A DNA stretch of 64,000 nucleotides from 14-2 sp963628035 (lineage in GTDB: Bacteria; Bacillota; Clostridia; Lachnospirales; Lachnospiraceae). Location: contig CAVGED010000082.1 in NCBI GenBank assembly GCA_963628035.1, forward strand, positions 1 to 64,000, given 5' to 3'. The position numbers and the translations under genes were made by a program. Under the pieces are notes generated by a model. The model saw only the letters and a list, made by a program, of their open reading frames with translations. It had not been told where the DNA came from and did no database searches. This document shows positions 23,918 through 31,897 of this stretch, piece by piece. The stretch's first letter is position 1, and every line of letters begins with the position of its first letter.

Positions 23918-24500
23918 TTTTCATGAGAAAAATATAGGTATCGCCTTTACCGGCTCCTTCTGCACCTACGAGAAAATGTTTGAGGCCGTACAAAATCTGA
24001 AGGATTCCGGCGCCAATCTCTACACGATCTTCTCGGAGCGTTCCGCCTCCACCGACACCCGTTTCGGCGGCTGCAAGGATTTCCTGCGCAGAGCCAGGGA
24101 GCTGAGCGGACGAGAGCCCATCACCACGATTCCGGCGGCAGAGCCCATCGGTCCCAAGGCCATGCTGGATATCCTGGTCATCGCCCCCTGTACCGGAAAC
24201 ACACTGTCCAAGCTGGCCAACGGCATCTCCGATACGCCGGTGCTGATGGCAGCCAAATCTCATCTTCGCAACAACAAGCCGCTTGTCATCGCCCTGTCCA
24301 CCAACGACGCACTTGGCATGAATCTGAAAAACATCGGCATTCTGTTAAATACGAAAAACATCTATTTTGTGCCCTTCGGGCAGGACAATTTCCGGGGAAA
24401 GCCTAACTCCATGACAGCCCACGTGGGGCTGCTGCCGGAGACCATACACATGGCACTTTCCTATAAACAACTGCAGCCGGTCATCCGAAGTCCTATGTGA
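23907..24500 (+). CDS. dpaB: Dipicolinate synthase subunit B
   Basis: Flavoprotein-like subunit B, 197 residues, with IGIAFTGSFCTYEKMFEAV at the N terminus and LVIAPCTGNTLSKLANGI, the phosphopantothenoylcysteine-decarboxylase-like flavin-binding motif, near residue 92. ATG 23907 has AAAGGA nine bases upstream and lies inside the end of dpaA, so the two are coupled. With dpaA it marks the organism as a sporulator. Confidence 0.94.
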   Translation: MDFDFHEKNIGIAFTGSFCTYEKMFEAVQNLKDSGANLYTIFSERSASTDTRFGGCKDFLRRARELSGREPITTIPAAEPIGPKAMLDILVIAPCTGNTLSKLANGISDTPVLMAAKSHLRNNKPLVIALSTNDALGMNLKNIGILLNTKNIYFVPFGQDNFRGKPNSMTAHVGLLPETIHMALSYKQLQPVIRSPM

Positions 24501-24567
24501 AACGACAGGCTATCGCCAGCCCGGCACAGGCATTTTACTTAAATAATGAATTTTCAGGAGGATCATT

Positions 24568-26394
24568 ATGTGCGGAATTGCAGGTTTCTATCAAACAGAC
24601 TTTGACTATCGCATGGACGCAGGCTTCGGCCTGCGGCTCTTAAAAATGCGGGACAGTATGCTTCGCCGGGGTCCCAATGACAATGGGATCTTTCTGTCCG
24701 CTCACTGCGGTCTGGCTCATACCAGGCTGGCGGTGATCGATCCCCTGCGCGGCGGGCAGCCTATGCGCAGGGAGCACTGTACCATCGTCTACAACGGAGA
24801 GCTTTACAACAGCAAAGAACTGCGGGAAGAGCTTAAGAGCTTTCCGCTCCATTGGGAGACGGACTGTGACACGGAGATTCTTTTAAACGGATATCTGGCC
24901 TTCGGCTGTGATATCGTACATAAGCTCAACGGGATCTTCGCCTTTGCTCTATACGATGCCAGTGCAGAACGCCTGCTGCTGGCCAGGGATCACCTTGGGG
25001 TAAAACCTCTTTTTTATCAGGAAACAGAGGGGTCTCTGCTATTCGGTTCCGAGCCCAAGGCTCTGTTTGCCTACGGGCTGCGTCCGCGTCTGAACGAGGA
25101 GAGCTGGTGCGAGATTCTGGGCTTAGGTCCTGCCCGGACGCCGGGACACGGCGTATTTGCCCATATGAAGGAAGTACTGCCGGGACATTATCTTCTGGCA
25201 GAGGCCGGAGGTCTTACCGATTGCTGCTACTGGAAGCTCACCGCGCAGCCTCACACCGACACCTATGCCCAGACGCTGGAGAAGGTCTCCTGGCTGGTGC
25301 AGGACAGTGTGAGCCGCCAGCTGGTCTCCGACGTCCCCATCTGCACCTTTCTCTCCGGCGGCCTTGACAGCAGCCTGGTGTCTGCCATTTTAAGTAAGAA
25401 GCTTCAGGAAAAGGGACGGCAGCTCTCCACCTTCTCCTTTGATTTTGTGGGAAATAAGAAGAATTTTAAGCCAAACGCTTTTCAGTCCAGCCAGGATCGG
25501 CCTTTCGTGGATATTATGGTGTCCCACATCGGCAGCAGCCATACCTATCTGGAATGTGGCAGCCGCGAACAGGCCAACGGACTCCTGGATGCAGTGGTTG
25601 CCAGAGATCTGCCCTGTATGGCTGACGTAGAATCCTCCCTGCTGTACTTCTGCTCCCAGGTGGTAAAGACCCATCCGGTGGCCTTGACCGGGGAATGCGC
25701 GGACGAGATATTCGGAGGCTATCCCTGGTTTCACAAGAAAGAACTGATGGCACAGCAGAATTTTCCATGGTCCTACGATATGGAGCCCCGTACCGCCCTG
25801 CTGCGGGAGGATTTTCTTCGTGAACATCACATTGCAGAATATGCCAGATCCGCCTACGAGACCTCCTTAGCGGAAACCCCCGCCCTGGCAGGCGAACCGG
25901 AAGAGGAGGCACGCCGCCGCCAGATCGCCTGGCTGTCGGTGCGCTGGTTCATGGCCACCCTCCTAAACCGCATGGACCGCTGCAGTATGTACTGCGGCCT
26001 GGAGGCGCGGGTTCCCTACGCGGACTACCGGATCCTGGAATACGTATACAATATCCCCTGGGAAATGAAGTGCCGGGATGGACAGACCAAAAGCCTGCTC
26101 ATCGAGGCCGGCAGGGAATTCCTGCCACCGGAGGTTTTATTCCGTCGAAAAAGCCCGTATCCAAAAACTTACGATACGGGCTATGAAAAGCTGTTGGCCA
26201 ACCGCCTGCGGAAGATATTGAAGCAAAAGCACGCACCGATCCTGGAGATCGTGGATCGGCAGAAAGTGCTGGCGTTCCTGGACAGTCCGAAGGATTACGG
26301 ACGGCCCTGGTACGGACAACTGATGGCCGGGCCGCAGATGATGGGATATCTTCTGCAGATTGATTACTGGATGGAGAAGTACGGGCTGAACTAA
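24568..26394 (+). CDS. asnB: Asparagine synthase, glutamine-hydrolysing
   Basis: Amidotransferase of 608 residues making asparagine from aspartate, ATP and glutamine. The catalytic Cys2 begins MCGIAGFYQ, the N-terminal glutaminase domain runs to about 200, and the synthetase domain has the ATP pyrophosphatase loop SGGLDSSLVSA near residue 263 plus GECADEIFGGY. The start has AGGAGG six bases upstream. It follows dpaB by 67 bases on the same strand and its last four bases overlap the convergent rrf2 gene. Confidence 0.95.
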   Translation: MCGIAGFYQTDFDYRMDAGFGLRLLKMRDSMLRRGPNDNGIFLSAHCGLAHTRLAVIDPLRGGQPMRREHCTIVYNGELYNSKELREELKSFPLHWETDCDTEILLNGYLAFGCDIVHKLNGIFAFALYDASAERLLLARDHLGVKPLFYQETEGSLLFGSEPKALFAYGLRPRLNEESWCEILGLGPARTPGHGVFAHMKEVLPGHYLLAEAGGLTDCCYWKLTAQPHTDTYAQTLEKVSWLVQDSVSRQLVSDVPICTFLSGGLDSSLVSAILSKKLQEKGRQLSTFSFDFVGNKKNFKPNAFQSSQDRPFVDIMVSHIGSSHTYLECGSREQANGLLDAVVARDLPCMADVESSLLYFCSQVVKTHPVALTGECADEIFGGYPWFHKKELMAQQNFPWSYDMEPRTALLREDFLREHHIAEYARSAYETSLAETPALAGEPEEEARRRQIAWLSVRWFMATLLNRMDRCSMYCGLEARVPYADYRILEYVYNIPWEMKCRDGQTKSLLIEAGREFLPPEVLFRRKSPYPKTYDTGYEKLLANRLRKILKQKHAPILEIVDRQKVLAFLDSPKDYGRPWYGQLMAGPQMMGYLLQIDYWMEKYGLN

Positions 26395-26825
26395 ATGACG
26401 AAGTCCAGCGCCCCTTCCTTCGACCACTCCACCATGTCTGCCAGCGTGTACTTGTCAACCACACCGCGAATGGCCGCATCCAGCTCCTTCCAGAGCCGGA
26501 GCGTCACACAGGATGCCTGCCGGGGGCACTGGTTTACCTCATCCTCCAGGCAGGCCACCGGGGCGAGATCCCCTTCGATCAGGCGCAGGATCATGCCAAC
26601 GGTGTAATCCTCCGGCGCTTTCATCAGGTGATAGCCACCCTGGGCTCCCCGGATGCTCTTGACATAACCTGCCTTCTGCAAGACAGATATGATCTGCTCC
26701 AGATATTTTATTGAGATTTCCTGACGCTTCGCCACATCCTTAAGCCGAACCGGCTCCTGGTTTCCGTAAAGAGCCAGATCCAGCATGAGACGCAGTGCAT
26801 ATCTTCCTTTGGTTGATATTTTCAT
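26391..26825 (-). CDS. Rrf2-family transcriptional regulator (IscR/CymR-like)
   Basis: A 144-residue dimeric winged-helix regulator starting MKISTKGRYALRLMLDLA, the standard Rrf2 opening. Three cysteines in the pattern C-x7-C-x5-C (ACLEDEVNQCPRQASC, residues 93-108) could ligate an Fe-S cluster as in IscR. It is third in the operon cysK-metY-rrf2, starting one base after the metY stop with no clear ribosome site, hence probably coupled. It likely represses this sulfur-assimilation operon, which would give it a CymR-like role. Confidence 0.9.
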   Translation of the reverse strand: MKISTKGRYALRLMLDLALYGNQEPVRLKDVAKRQEISIKYLEQIISVLQKAGYVKSIRGAQGGYHLMKAPEDYTVGMILRLIEGDLAPVACLEDEVNQCPRQASCVTLRLWKELDAAIRGVVDKYTLADMVEWSKEGALDFVI

Positions 26826-26826
26826 A

Positions 26827-28137
26827 TTATTCTACAGCCTTAAAGGCTTCCTCCAAATCCTGTATGATATCATCAATATTCTCGGTTCCGATGGACAGGC
26901 GGATGGTGTTGGGTGCGATACCCTGCTCGGCAAGCTCTGCCTCGCTGAGCTGGGAGTGGGTGGTAGAAGCCGGATGAATCACCAGCGACTTCACATCTGC
27001 CACGTTTGCCAGCAGGGAGAACAGTTCCAGGTTGTCGATAAAGTCCATGGCCTTTCTGGCATCACCCTTGATCTCGAAGGTGAAAATAGAGCCTCCGCCA
27101 TTTGGGAAATACTTCCGGTACAACTCCTGCTGCTTCTTATCGGATGACACGGAGGGATGATGAACCGCTTCCACCTGAGGATGATTACTCAGATATTCCA
27201 CTACCTTAAGGGCATTCTCTACATGACGCTCCACCCGCAGGGACAATGTCTCAAGGCCCTGTAAAAACAGGAATGCATGGAAGGGAGAGAGGGTTGCTCC
27301 CGTATCACGCAGAAGGATGGCACGTATCTTCGTCACAAAGGCTGCCGGGCCTACTGCTTTGGTAAAGCTAATGCCGTGATAGCTTGGATTCGGCTCTGTC
27401 AGAGACGGGAACTTGCCCGATGCCTCCCAGTCAAACTTGCCGCTGTCCACGATCACACCGCCGATGGTGGTTCCATGACCGCCGATGAACTTGGTCGCGG
27501 AGTGTACCACGATATCTGCACCGTACTCGATGGGGCGCACCAGATACGGCGTGCCAAAGGTATTGTCTACCACCAGTGGGATCTTGTGGGCATGTGCGAT
27601 CTTCGCCACCGCTTCAATGTCGATGACCTCCGAGCGGGGATTGCCCAGCGTCTCAATGAAGATTGCCTTCGTATTATCCTGGATGGCATTTTCAAAGGCT
27701 CCCTCTGCAAAGGGATCCACAAAGGTGGTCGTCACCCCAAATTGAGAAAAGGTATGTGCCAGGAAATTATAAGTGCCACCGTAAATATTCTGGGCTGACA
27801 CGATATGGTCGCCGGCCTGGGCCAGATTCTCAAAGGTATAGGAGATGGCCGCTGCGCCCGATGCTACAGCCAGGGCAGCCACGCCGCCCTCCAGGGCAGC
27901 CATACGCTGTTCAAATACATCCTCCGTGGGATTCGTCAGTCTCCCGTAGATATTTCCGGCATCGGATAAGCCGAATCTTGCAGCTGCATGGTCGCTGTTA
28001 TGGAATACGTAGGACGAGGTCTGATAGATTGGTACCGCCCTGGCGTCGGTCACCGGATCCGGGGATTCCTGGCCCGCATGCAGCTGTAATGTCTCAAATT
28101 TCAGGTTACGATTCTCTCTTGTGATCTTAGCGCTCAT
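26827..28137 (-). CDS. metY: O-acetylhomoserine sulfhydrylase
   Basis: PLP enzyme of the Cys/Met metabolism family, 436 residues, converting O-acetylhomoserine and sulfide to homocysteine. The N-terminal KFETLQLHAGQ and DARAVPIYQTSSY are characteristic of the OAH sulfhydrylase branch. The PLP lysine is in VHSATKFIGGHGT near residue 215, preceded by DNTFGTPYLVRPIEYG. The start has AAGGAGAG eight bases upstream. It lies 71 bases after cysK in the same operon. Confidence 0.93.
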   Translation of the reverse strand: MSAKITRENRNLKFETLQLHAGQESPDPVTDARAVPIYQTSSYVFHNSDHAAARFGLSDAGNIYGRLTNPTEDVFEQRMAALEGGVAALAVASGAAAISYTFENLAQAGDHIVSAQNIYGGTYNFLAHTFSQFGVTTTFVDPFAEGAFENAIQDNTKAIFIETLGNPRSEVIDIEAVAKIAHAHKIPLVVDNTFGTPYLVRPIEYGADIVVHSATKFIGGHGTTIGGVIVDSGKFDWEASGKFPSLTEPNPSYHGISFTKAVGPAAFVTKIRAILLRDTGATLSPFHAFLFLQGLETLSLRVERHVENALKVVEYLSNHPQVEAVHHPSVSSDKKQQELYRKYFPNGGGSIFTFEIKGDARKAMDFIDNLELFSLLANVADVKSLVIHPASTTHSQLSEAELAEQGIAPNTIRLSIGTENIDDIIQDLEEAFKAVE

Positions 28138-28208
28138 AATTTTCTCTCCTTCTTCTCTGTCAATCTGATTCGCTCCGAAGCCTTGGATCGTTGCGTGTAA
28201 TGGTTTGT

Positions 28209-29150
28209 TCAGTGCCCTGCTTCCTGGAACAGCGGGGTGGAATAATACCGGTCACCGCTGTCCGGCAGCAGAACCACGATATTCTTTCCTTCGTTTTCCG
28301 GCCTTTTCGCCAGCTCAATGGCAGCCCACATGGCAGCTCCGGAGGAAATTCCTACCAGAACTCCTTCTTTCTTCGCGATCTCCTTGCCGGTGGCAAAGGC
28401 ATCGTCTCCCTCCACCGTAATCACTTCATCATAAATCTTCGTATCCAGTACACCCGGCACGAAGCCTGCCCCGATTCCCTGGATCTTGTGGGGGCCGCTG
28501 GTTCCCTTGGAGAGCACCGGAGAAGTGGAGGGCTCCACAGCCACAACCTTCATATTGGGATTCTGCTCCTTCAGATATGCGCCCACGCCTGTAACCGTTC
28601 CGCCGGTACCAACACCTGCCACAAAAATATCTACCTTTCCATCCGTATCCCGCCAGATCTCCGGCCCGGTGGTCTCCTTATGCGCCCTGGCATTGGCCGG
28701 ATTGTCAAATTGTCCGGGGATAAAGCTGTTCGGAGTCTCCGCCGCCAGCTCCTGTGCCTTCTCAATGGCTCCCTTCATGCCCTTGGTACCGTCAGTCAGT
28801 ACGATCTCAGCGCCATATGCCTTCAGGATATTCCGGCGTTCCACGCTCATAGTCTCCGGCATGGTGAGGATCATCCGATAGCCCTTCACCGCCGCGATAG
28901 ATGCCAGACCGATACCGGTATTTCCGGAAGTTGGCTCGATGATCACGGAGTCCTCCTTCAGCAGTCCCTTCGCTTCCGCATCCTCGATCATATACTTCGC
29001 CGCACGATCCTTGACGCTCCCTGCCGGATTAAAATACTCCAGTTTCGCCAGTATCTTTGCTTTTAAGCCATAGCTTTCTTCCAGCCGTACTACTTCCATC
29101 AGAGGAGTATTCCCGATCATTTCGATGGCTCCTTTATAAATGTTTCCCAT
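28209..29150 (-). CDS. cysK: Cysteine synthase A
   Basis: PLP-dependent O-acetylserine sulfhydrylase of 313 residues. The internal aldimine lysine is K47 in NPAGSVKDRAA, followed by the substrate loop PTSGNTGIGLA, the phosphate-binding GVGTGGTVTGVG, and the C-terminal SSGAA. The frame runs to a TTG at 29270, but that is the -35 box, so ATG 29150 with GAGG nine bases upstream is the start. First gene of cysK-metY-rrf2, under the consensus promoter at 29242-29270. Confidence 0.95.
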   Translation of the reverse strand: MGNIYKGAIEMIGNTPLMEVVRLEESYGLKAKILAKLEYFNPAGSVKDRAAKYMIEDAEAKGLLKEDSVIIEPTSGNTGIGLASIAAVKGYRMILTMPETMSVERRNILKAYGAEIVLTDGTKGMKGAIEKAQELAAETPNSFIPGQFDNPANARAHKETTGPEIWRDTDGKVDIFVAGVGTGGTVTGVGAYLKEQNPNMKVVAVEPSTSPVLSKGTSGPHKIQGIGAGFVPGVLDTKIYDEVITVEGDDAFATGKEIAKKEGVLVGISSGAAMWAAIELAKRPENEGKNIVVLLPDSGDRYYSTPLFQEAGH

Positions 29151-29221
29151 AATCACAGACCTCACTTTCTTTGTTTTCCATAGAAGCCTTAAACGGACTT
29201 CCCGGATGCATGTGTTTTTAT

Positions 29222-29242
29222 TTCCTACTAAGTATATAGGAA
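29222..29242. promoter_or_regulatory. Candidate Rrf2 operator at the cysK promoter
   Basis: TTCCTA-N9-TAGGAA is a perfect inverted repeat that begins at the last base of the -10 hexamer and covers the transcription start. A repressor bound here would block the promoter; the operon's own Rrf2 protein is the obvious candidate. Confidence 0.55.
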
Positions 29243-29270
29243 TTATATACTTTGTGGAAGCATTTGTCAA
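29242..29270 (-). promoter_or_regulatory. Promoter of the cysK-metY-rrf2 operon
   Basis: Perfect TTGACA (29270-29265) and perfect TATAAT (29247-29242) on the minus strand with 17 bases between. Confidence 0.88.
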
Positions 29271-29317
29271 TACCTTTTTTAAAAAAAATTATGCAATCTT
29301 AAAATGCAGCAAAGAAC

Positions 29318-29438
29318 ATATACGGTGGGATTTTTGTAACCCCATCAGACACTACCATTATATTTTAGCCGTGTATTCAAGAAAGTGACTGGTTTTTCAC
29401 CAAAGGACTATCGTCGGAATTATTCTCAGAGTGATTAA
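29318..29438 (+). pseudogene. AraC-family regulator, C-terminal remnant
   Basis: The end of an AraC DNA-binding domain is readable: YFSRVFKKVTGFSPKDYRRN and a stop at 29436-29438, preceded out of frame by a GFCNP-like segment. At least one frameshift and the loss of the rest of the gene make it a relic. It lies beside the GH2 gene it may once have regulated; a complete AraC gene remains at 34623. Confidence 0.6.
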
Positions 29439-29464
29439 TTCGGTCTTATGATATAAGGATGCGA

Positions 29465-29522
29465 AAAAGGACTGCGTTCATGCTGCCGCCCAACAGCAGC
29501 GCCAGAACACAGTCCTCCTTTT
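29465..29522 (-). terminator. Terminator of the GH3-GH2 operon
   Basis: AAAAGGACTG and CAGTCCTcCTTTT arms with an inner GCTG/CAGC stem, 13 bases after the GH2 stop; the minus-strand copy ends in CCTTTTTCG. Confidence 0.7.
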
Positions 29523-29534
29523 ATATTGCATTCA

Positions 29535-31853
29535 TTACTGAATTTTTTCGCCGTAGAGCGCCGGTTTTATATGATCACTTTGTGCAAGCAATTCCAGATA
29601 TTCCTGCCCCTTTGCCGGCCTGACCGCCACTGCGATTTTTCCCATATACATTTTTCGCTCTGCTAATCCTACCCGGTTATGATCACAATGATCTGAGCCT
29701 GTTCCGACAATTACTGCCGGATTGGATACGGAAAAACGTACATACTCAGCCGCATCCGGGACTACTCTGCCCTCCTCATCCACACATTCACATGTGAAAA
29801 TAGCCAGGTCCTCTCCATTTGCTTCAAATGTATTTTCCAGGGTAAGTTTTAATGCCACCGCTTTTCCAGTTGTTTCTTTTTTCTGTTGTGCAACCACCTG
29901 TCCGTTTCGGTATCCTTTCACCAGCAACTCTCCCTTTTCATACGGAACGTTCCATTCCCCATGCCCATATTTCTCAATGGCTTTTCTTCCCAGTGACGAT
30001 TTATTCAAAAACAACTCCAATTCATCGCAGTTAGTATATACTGTGACCAGGATATCCCTGCCTTCCAAGCCCTCAAAATTCCAATGAGGTACAATATGAA
30101 CCATAGGCTCCTGCAGCCAATGGGATTGATTCTGATAAAATGCCCCTTTCTTTTGCAGGAACAAATCTAACGCGCCTGACTTTGAACAGACAGCCGGCCA
30201 TGAAGCCTCTCCCCGATGTTCTACCGCTGCCCATTGATACGCCCCGAACACGTACGGTTTCTTGGCAAGAATTTTTCTTGTTCGTTCCCTGCCAAGAAAC
30301 CAGGCATTTGCATCCCGGTCTTTGTCTCTCAGCCTTACATCTCCGCAAGAATTAAAATTCCAATCCCTCGTTGTTCCGGTGGCGCCGCATTCCGATGCGA
30401 AAATCATCTTTTCTGGATATTTCGCATGTAATTCGTCATACTTGTTTAAGTTATAATTGATTCCAATAGCATCTAAATACTCATAAACAGTAGAATCTCC
30501 CGGCGCATCCACCGCACAGACTACCATACGGGTATCATCCAATTTGCGCACTACATCCATCATATGTTTACAAATACGAATTCCCGATTCACTCGAAAAC
30601 TTTGGTTCCTCATTTCCCATAGACCAGAAGCAAACGGACGGCCTGTTACGATCACGTTTTACAAGCATTTCCAGTTGTTCAATTCCTTCGTCGGTAGCTT
30701 CAAACCATCTGGTTTCCGCCATCACGACAAATCCCATTTCGTCTAATGCATCCATCGTTGCCTCAGCATGCGGATAATGGCTGCAACGGAACCCATTCGC
30801 GCCCATTTCTTTCATAAGAGCAATTTTATATTTTTGGATATTGTCCGGCACTGCTTTTCCGGTAAGTCCGAAATCTGCATGTGCACATAAACCATTGATG
30901 AAAATTTTCTTTCCATTTAATGAAAATCCATTTTTCGCATCAAACTCATAATAACGAAAACCAAATTTCACCTCATAACAATCAATTTCTTCTTCCCCTA
31001 TAAAGATGCGTGTTCGTGCTTTATATTGATGTGGATCTTCGATGCTCCACAAATGTGGATTTTCTATTTCTTTATTTAGAACCACAACATTTTTTTCACG
31101 ATATGGCAAATTGGTTTCTGCACGCATAGACAACACTACTTCATCATCATTGATAATATCTGTTAACACCGTGACCTGTTTATCCTCATAATTGTCATTT
31201 CTCAGTGTATTCTCAACTGTCAGTTTCCAGCCATTGTCAGTTCTTTTCGGCTTGACATAAACACCGTACAGATCAACAGAAACCTGCTCAGTTTTCACCA
31301 GCCAGACATGACGATAAATGCCTGCGCCTTGATACCACCAGCCTTCAAAATTACTTTTGCCATCAACATATACAGCCAGAATGTTTTCCTTATCAATCTC
31401 CACATAATCTGTAATATCTACTTCAAAGCTGCTATAGCCACAGAAATTATGTTTCATAAGACAACCATTCAGATAGATTGTCGAATTCGTTGCTATTCCT
31501 TCAAAATACAGGCAAATTCTTTTTTCTTGATCCTCTTCCGTTAAAGAAAACGTCTTACGATACCATGCATTTTCATACTCAAAATATCCTAAAGCATTAT
31601 TATTTTCTTTCTTTGGTTCTTGCCCGATAATATAGTCATGCGGCAAATTAACCTTCACCCATGTTTCCGGATTCAGTTCATGTTCTCTGCTATAATCGTC
31701 CTCCACAGCTATGTATGTCTTACTTGCAGGCCCAAAACGAAAACGTTCTGTTTTTGCCTGTGTATAAATCGGCCCTTTTTGCGTTGGAATCTTATATTCC
31801 ACATCTCCGAAATGAAACAACCAATCTGTATCAAATAATATCTTCTCTCTCAT
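29535..31853 (-). CDS. Glycoside hydrolase family 2 protein (beta-galactosidase/glucuronidase-like)
   Basis: A 772-residue intracellular glycosidase. It has the GH2 sugar-binding domain (to about 200), immunoglobulin-like domain (to about 310) and TIM barrel. The acid/base glutamate is in CFWSMGNEEP near residue 412 and the nucleophile in FASECGATGT near 484. The region GFRCSHYPHAEATMDALDEM is a family hallmark. There is no signal peptide. ATG 31853 has GTGGAGG seven bases upstream and is preferred to 31868. It follows the GH3 gene by 44 bases in one operon. Sugar specificity cannot be read with confidence. Confidence 0.9.
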   Translation of the reverse strand: MREKILFDTDWLFHFGDVEYKIPTQKGPIYTQAKTERFRFGPASKTYIAVEDDYSREHELNPETWVKVNLPHDYIIGQEPKKENNNALGYFEYENAWYRKTFSLTEEDQEKRICLYFEGIATNSTIYLNGCLMKHNFCGYSSFEVDITDYVEIDKENILAVYVDGKSNFEGWWYQGAGIYRHVWLVKTEQVSVDLYGVYVKPKRTDNGWKLTVENTLRNDNYEDKQVTVLTDIINDDEVVLSMRAETNLPYREKNVVVLNKEIENPHLWSIEDPHQYKARTRIFIGEEEIDCYEVKFGFRYYEFDAKNGFSLNGKKIFINGLCAHADFGLTGKAVPDNIQKYKIALMKEMGANGFRCSHYPHAEATMDALDEMGFVVMAETRWFEATDEGIEQLEMLVKRDRNRPSVCFWSMGNEEPKFSSESGIRICKHMMDVVRKLDDTRMVVCAVDAPGDSTVYEYLDAIGINYNLNKYDELHAKYPEKMIFASECGATGTTRDWNFNSCGDVRLRDKDRDANAWFLGRERTRKILAKKPYVFGAYQWAAVEHRGEASWPAVCSKSGALDLFLQKKGAFYQNQSHWLQEPMVHIVPHWNFEGLEGRDILVTVYTNCDELELFLNKSSLGRKAIEKYGHGEWNVPYEKGELLVKGYRNGQVVAQQKKETTGKAVALKLTLENTFEANGEDLAIFTCECVDEEGRVVPDAAEYVRFSVSNPAVIVGTGSDHCDHNRVGLAERKMYMGKIAVAVRPAKGQEYLELLAQSDHIKPALYGEKIQ

Positions 31854-31897
31854 GATTTTCCTCCACATGGTTATATTTTAAATTCTCTAATAATCTT

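Noticed and set aside
29151..29270. TTG start that lengthens CysK by 40 residues
   Set aside because: The extra codons run through a perfect promoter, and the CysK family starts at MGNIYKG.
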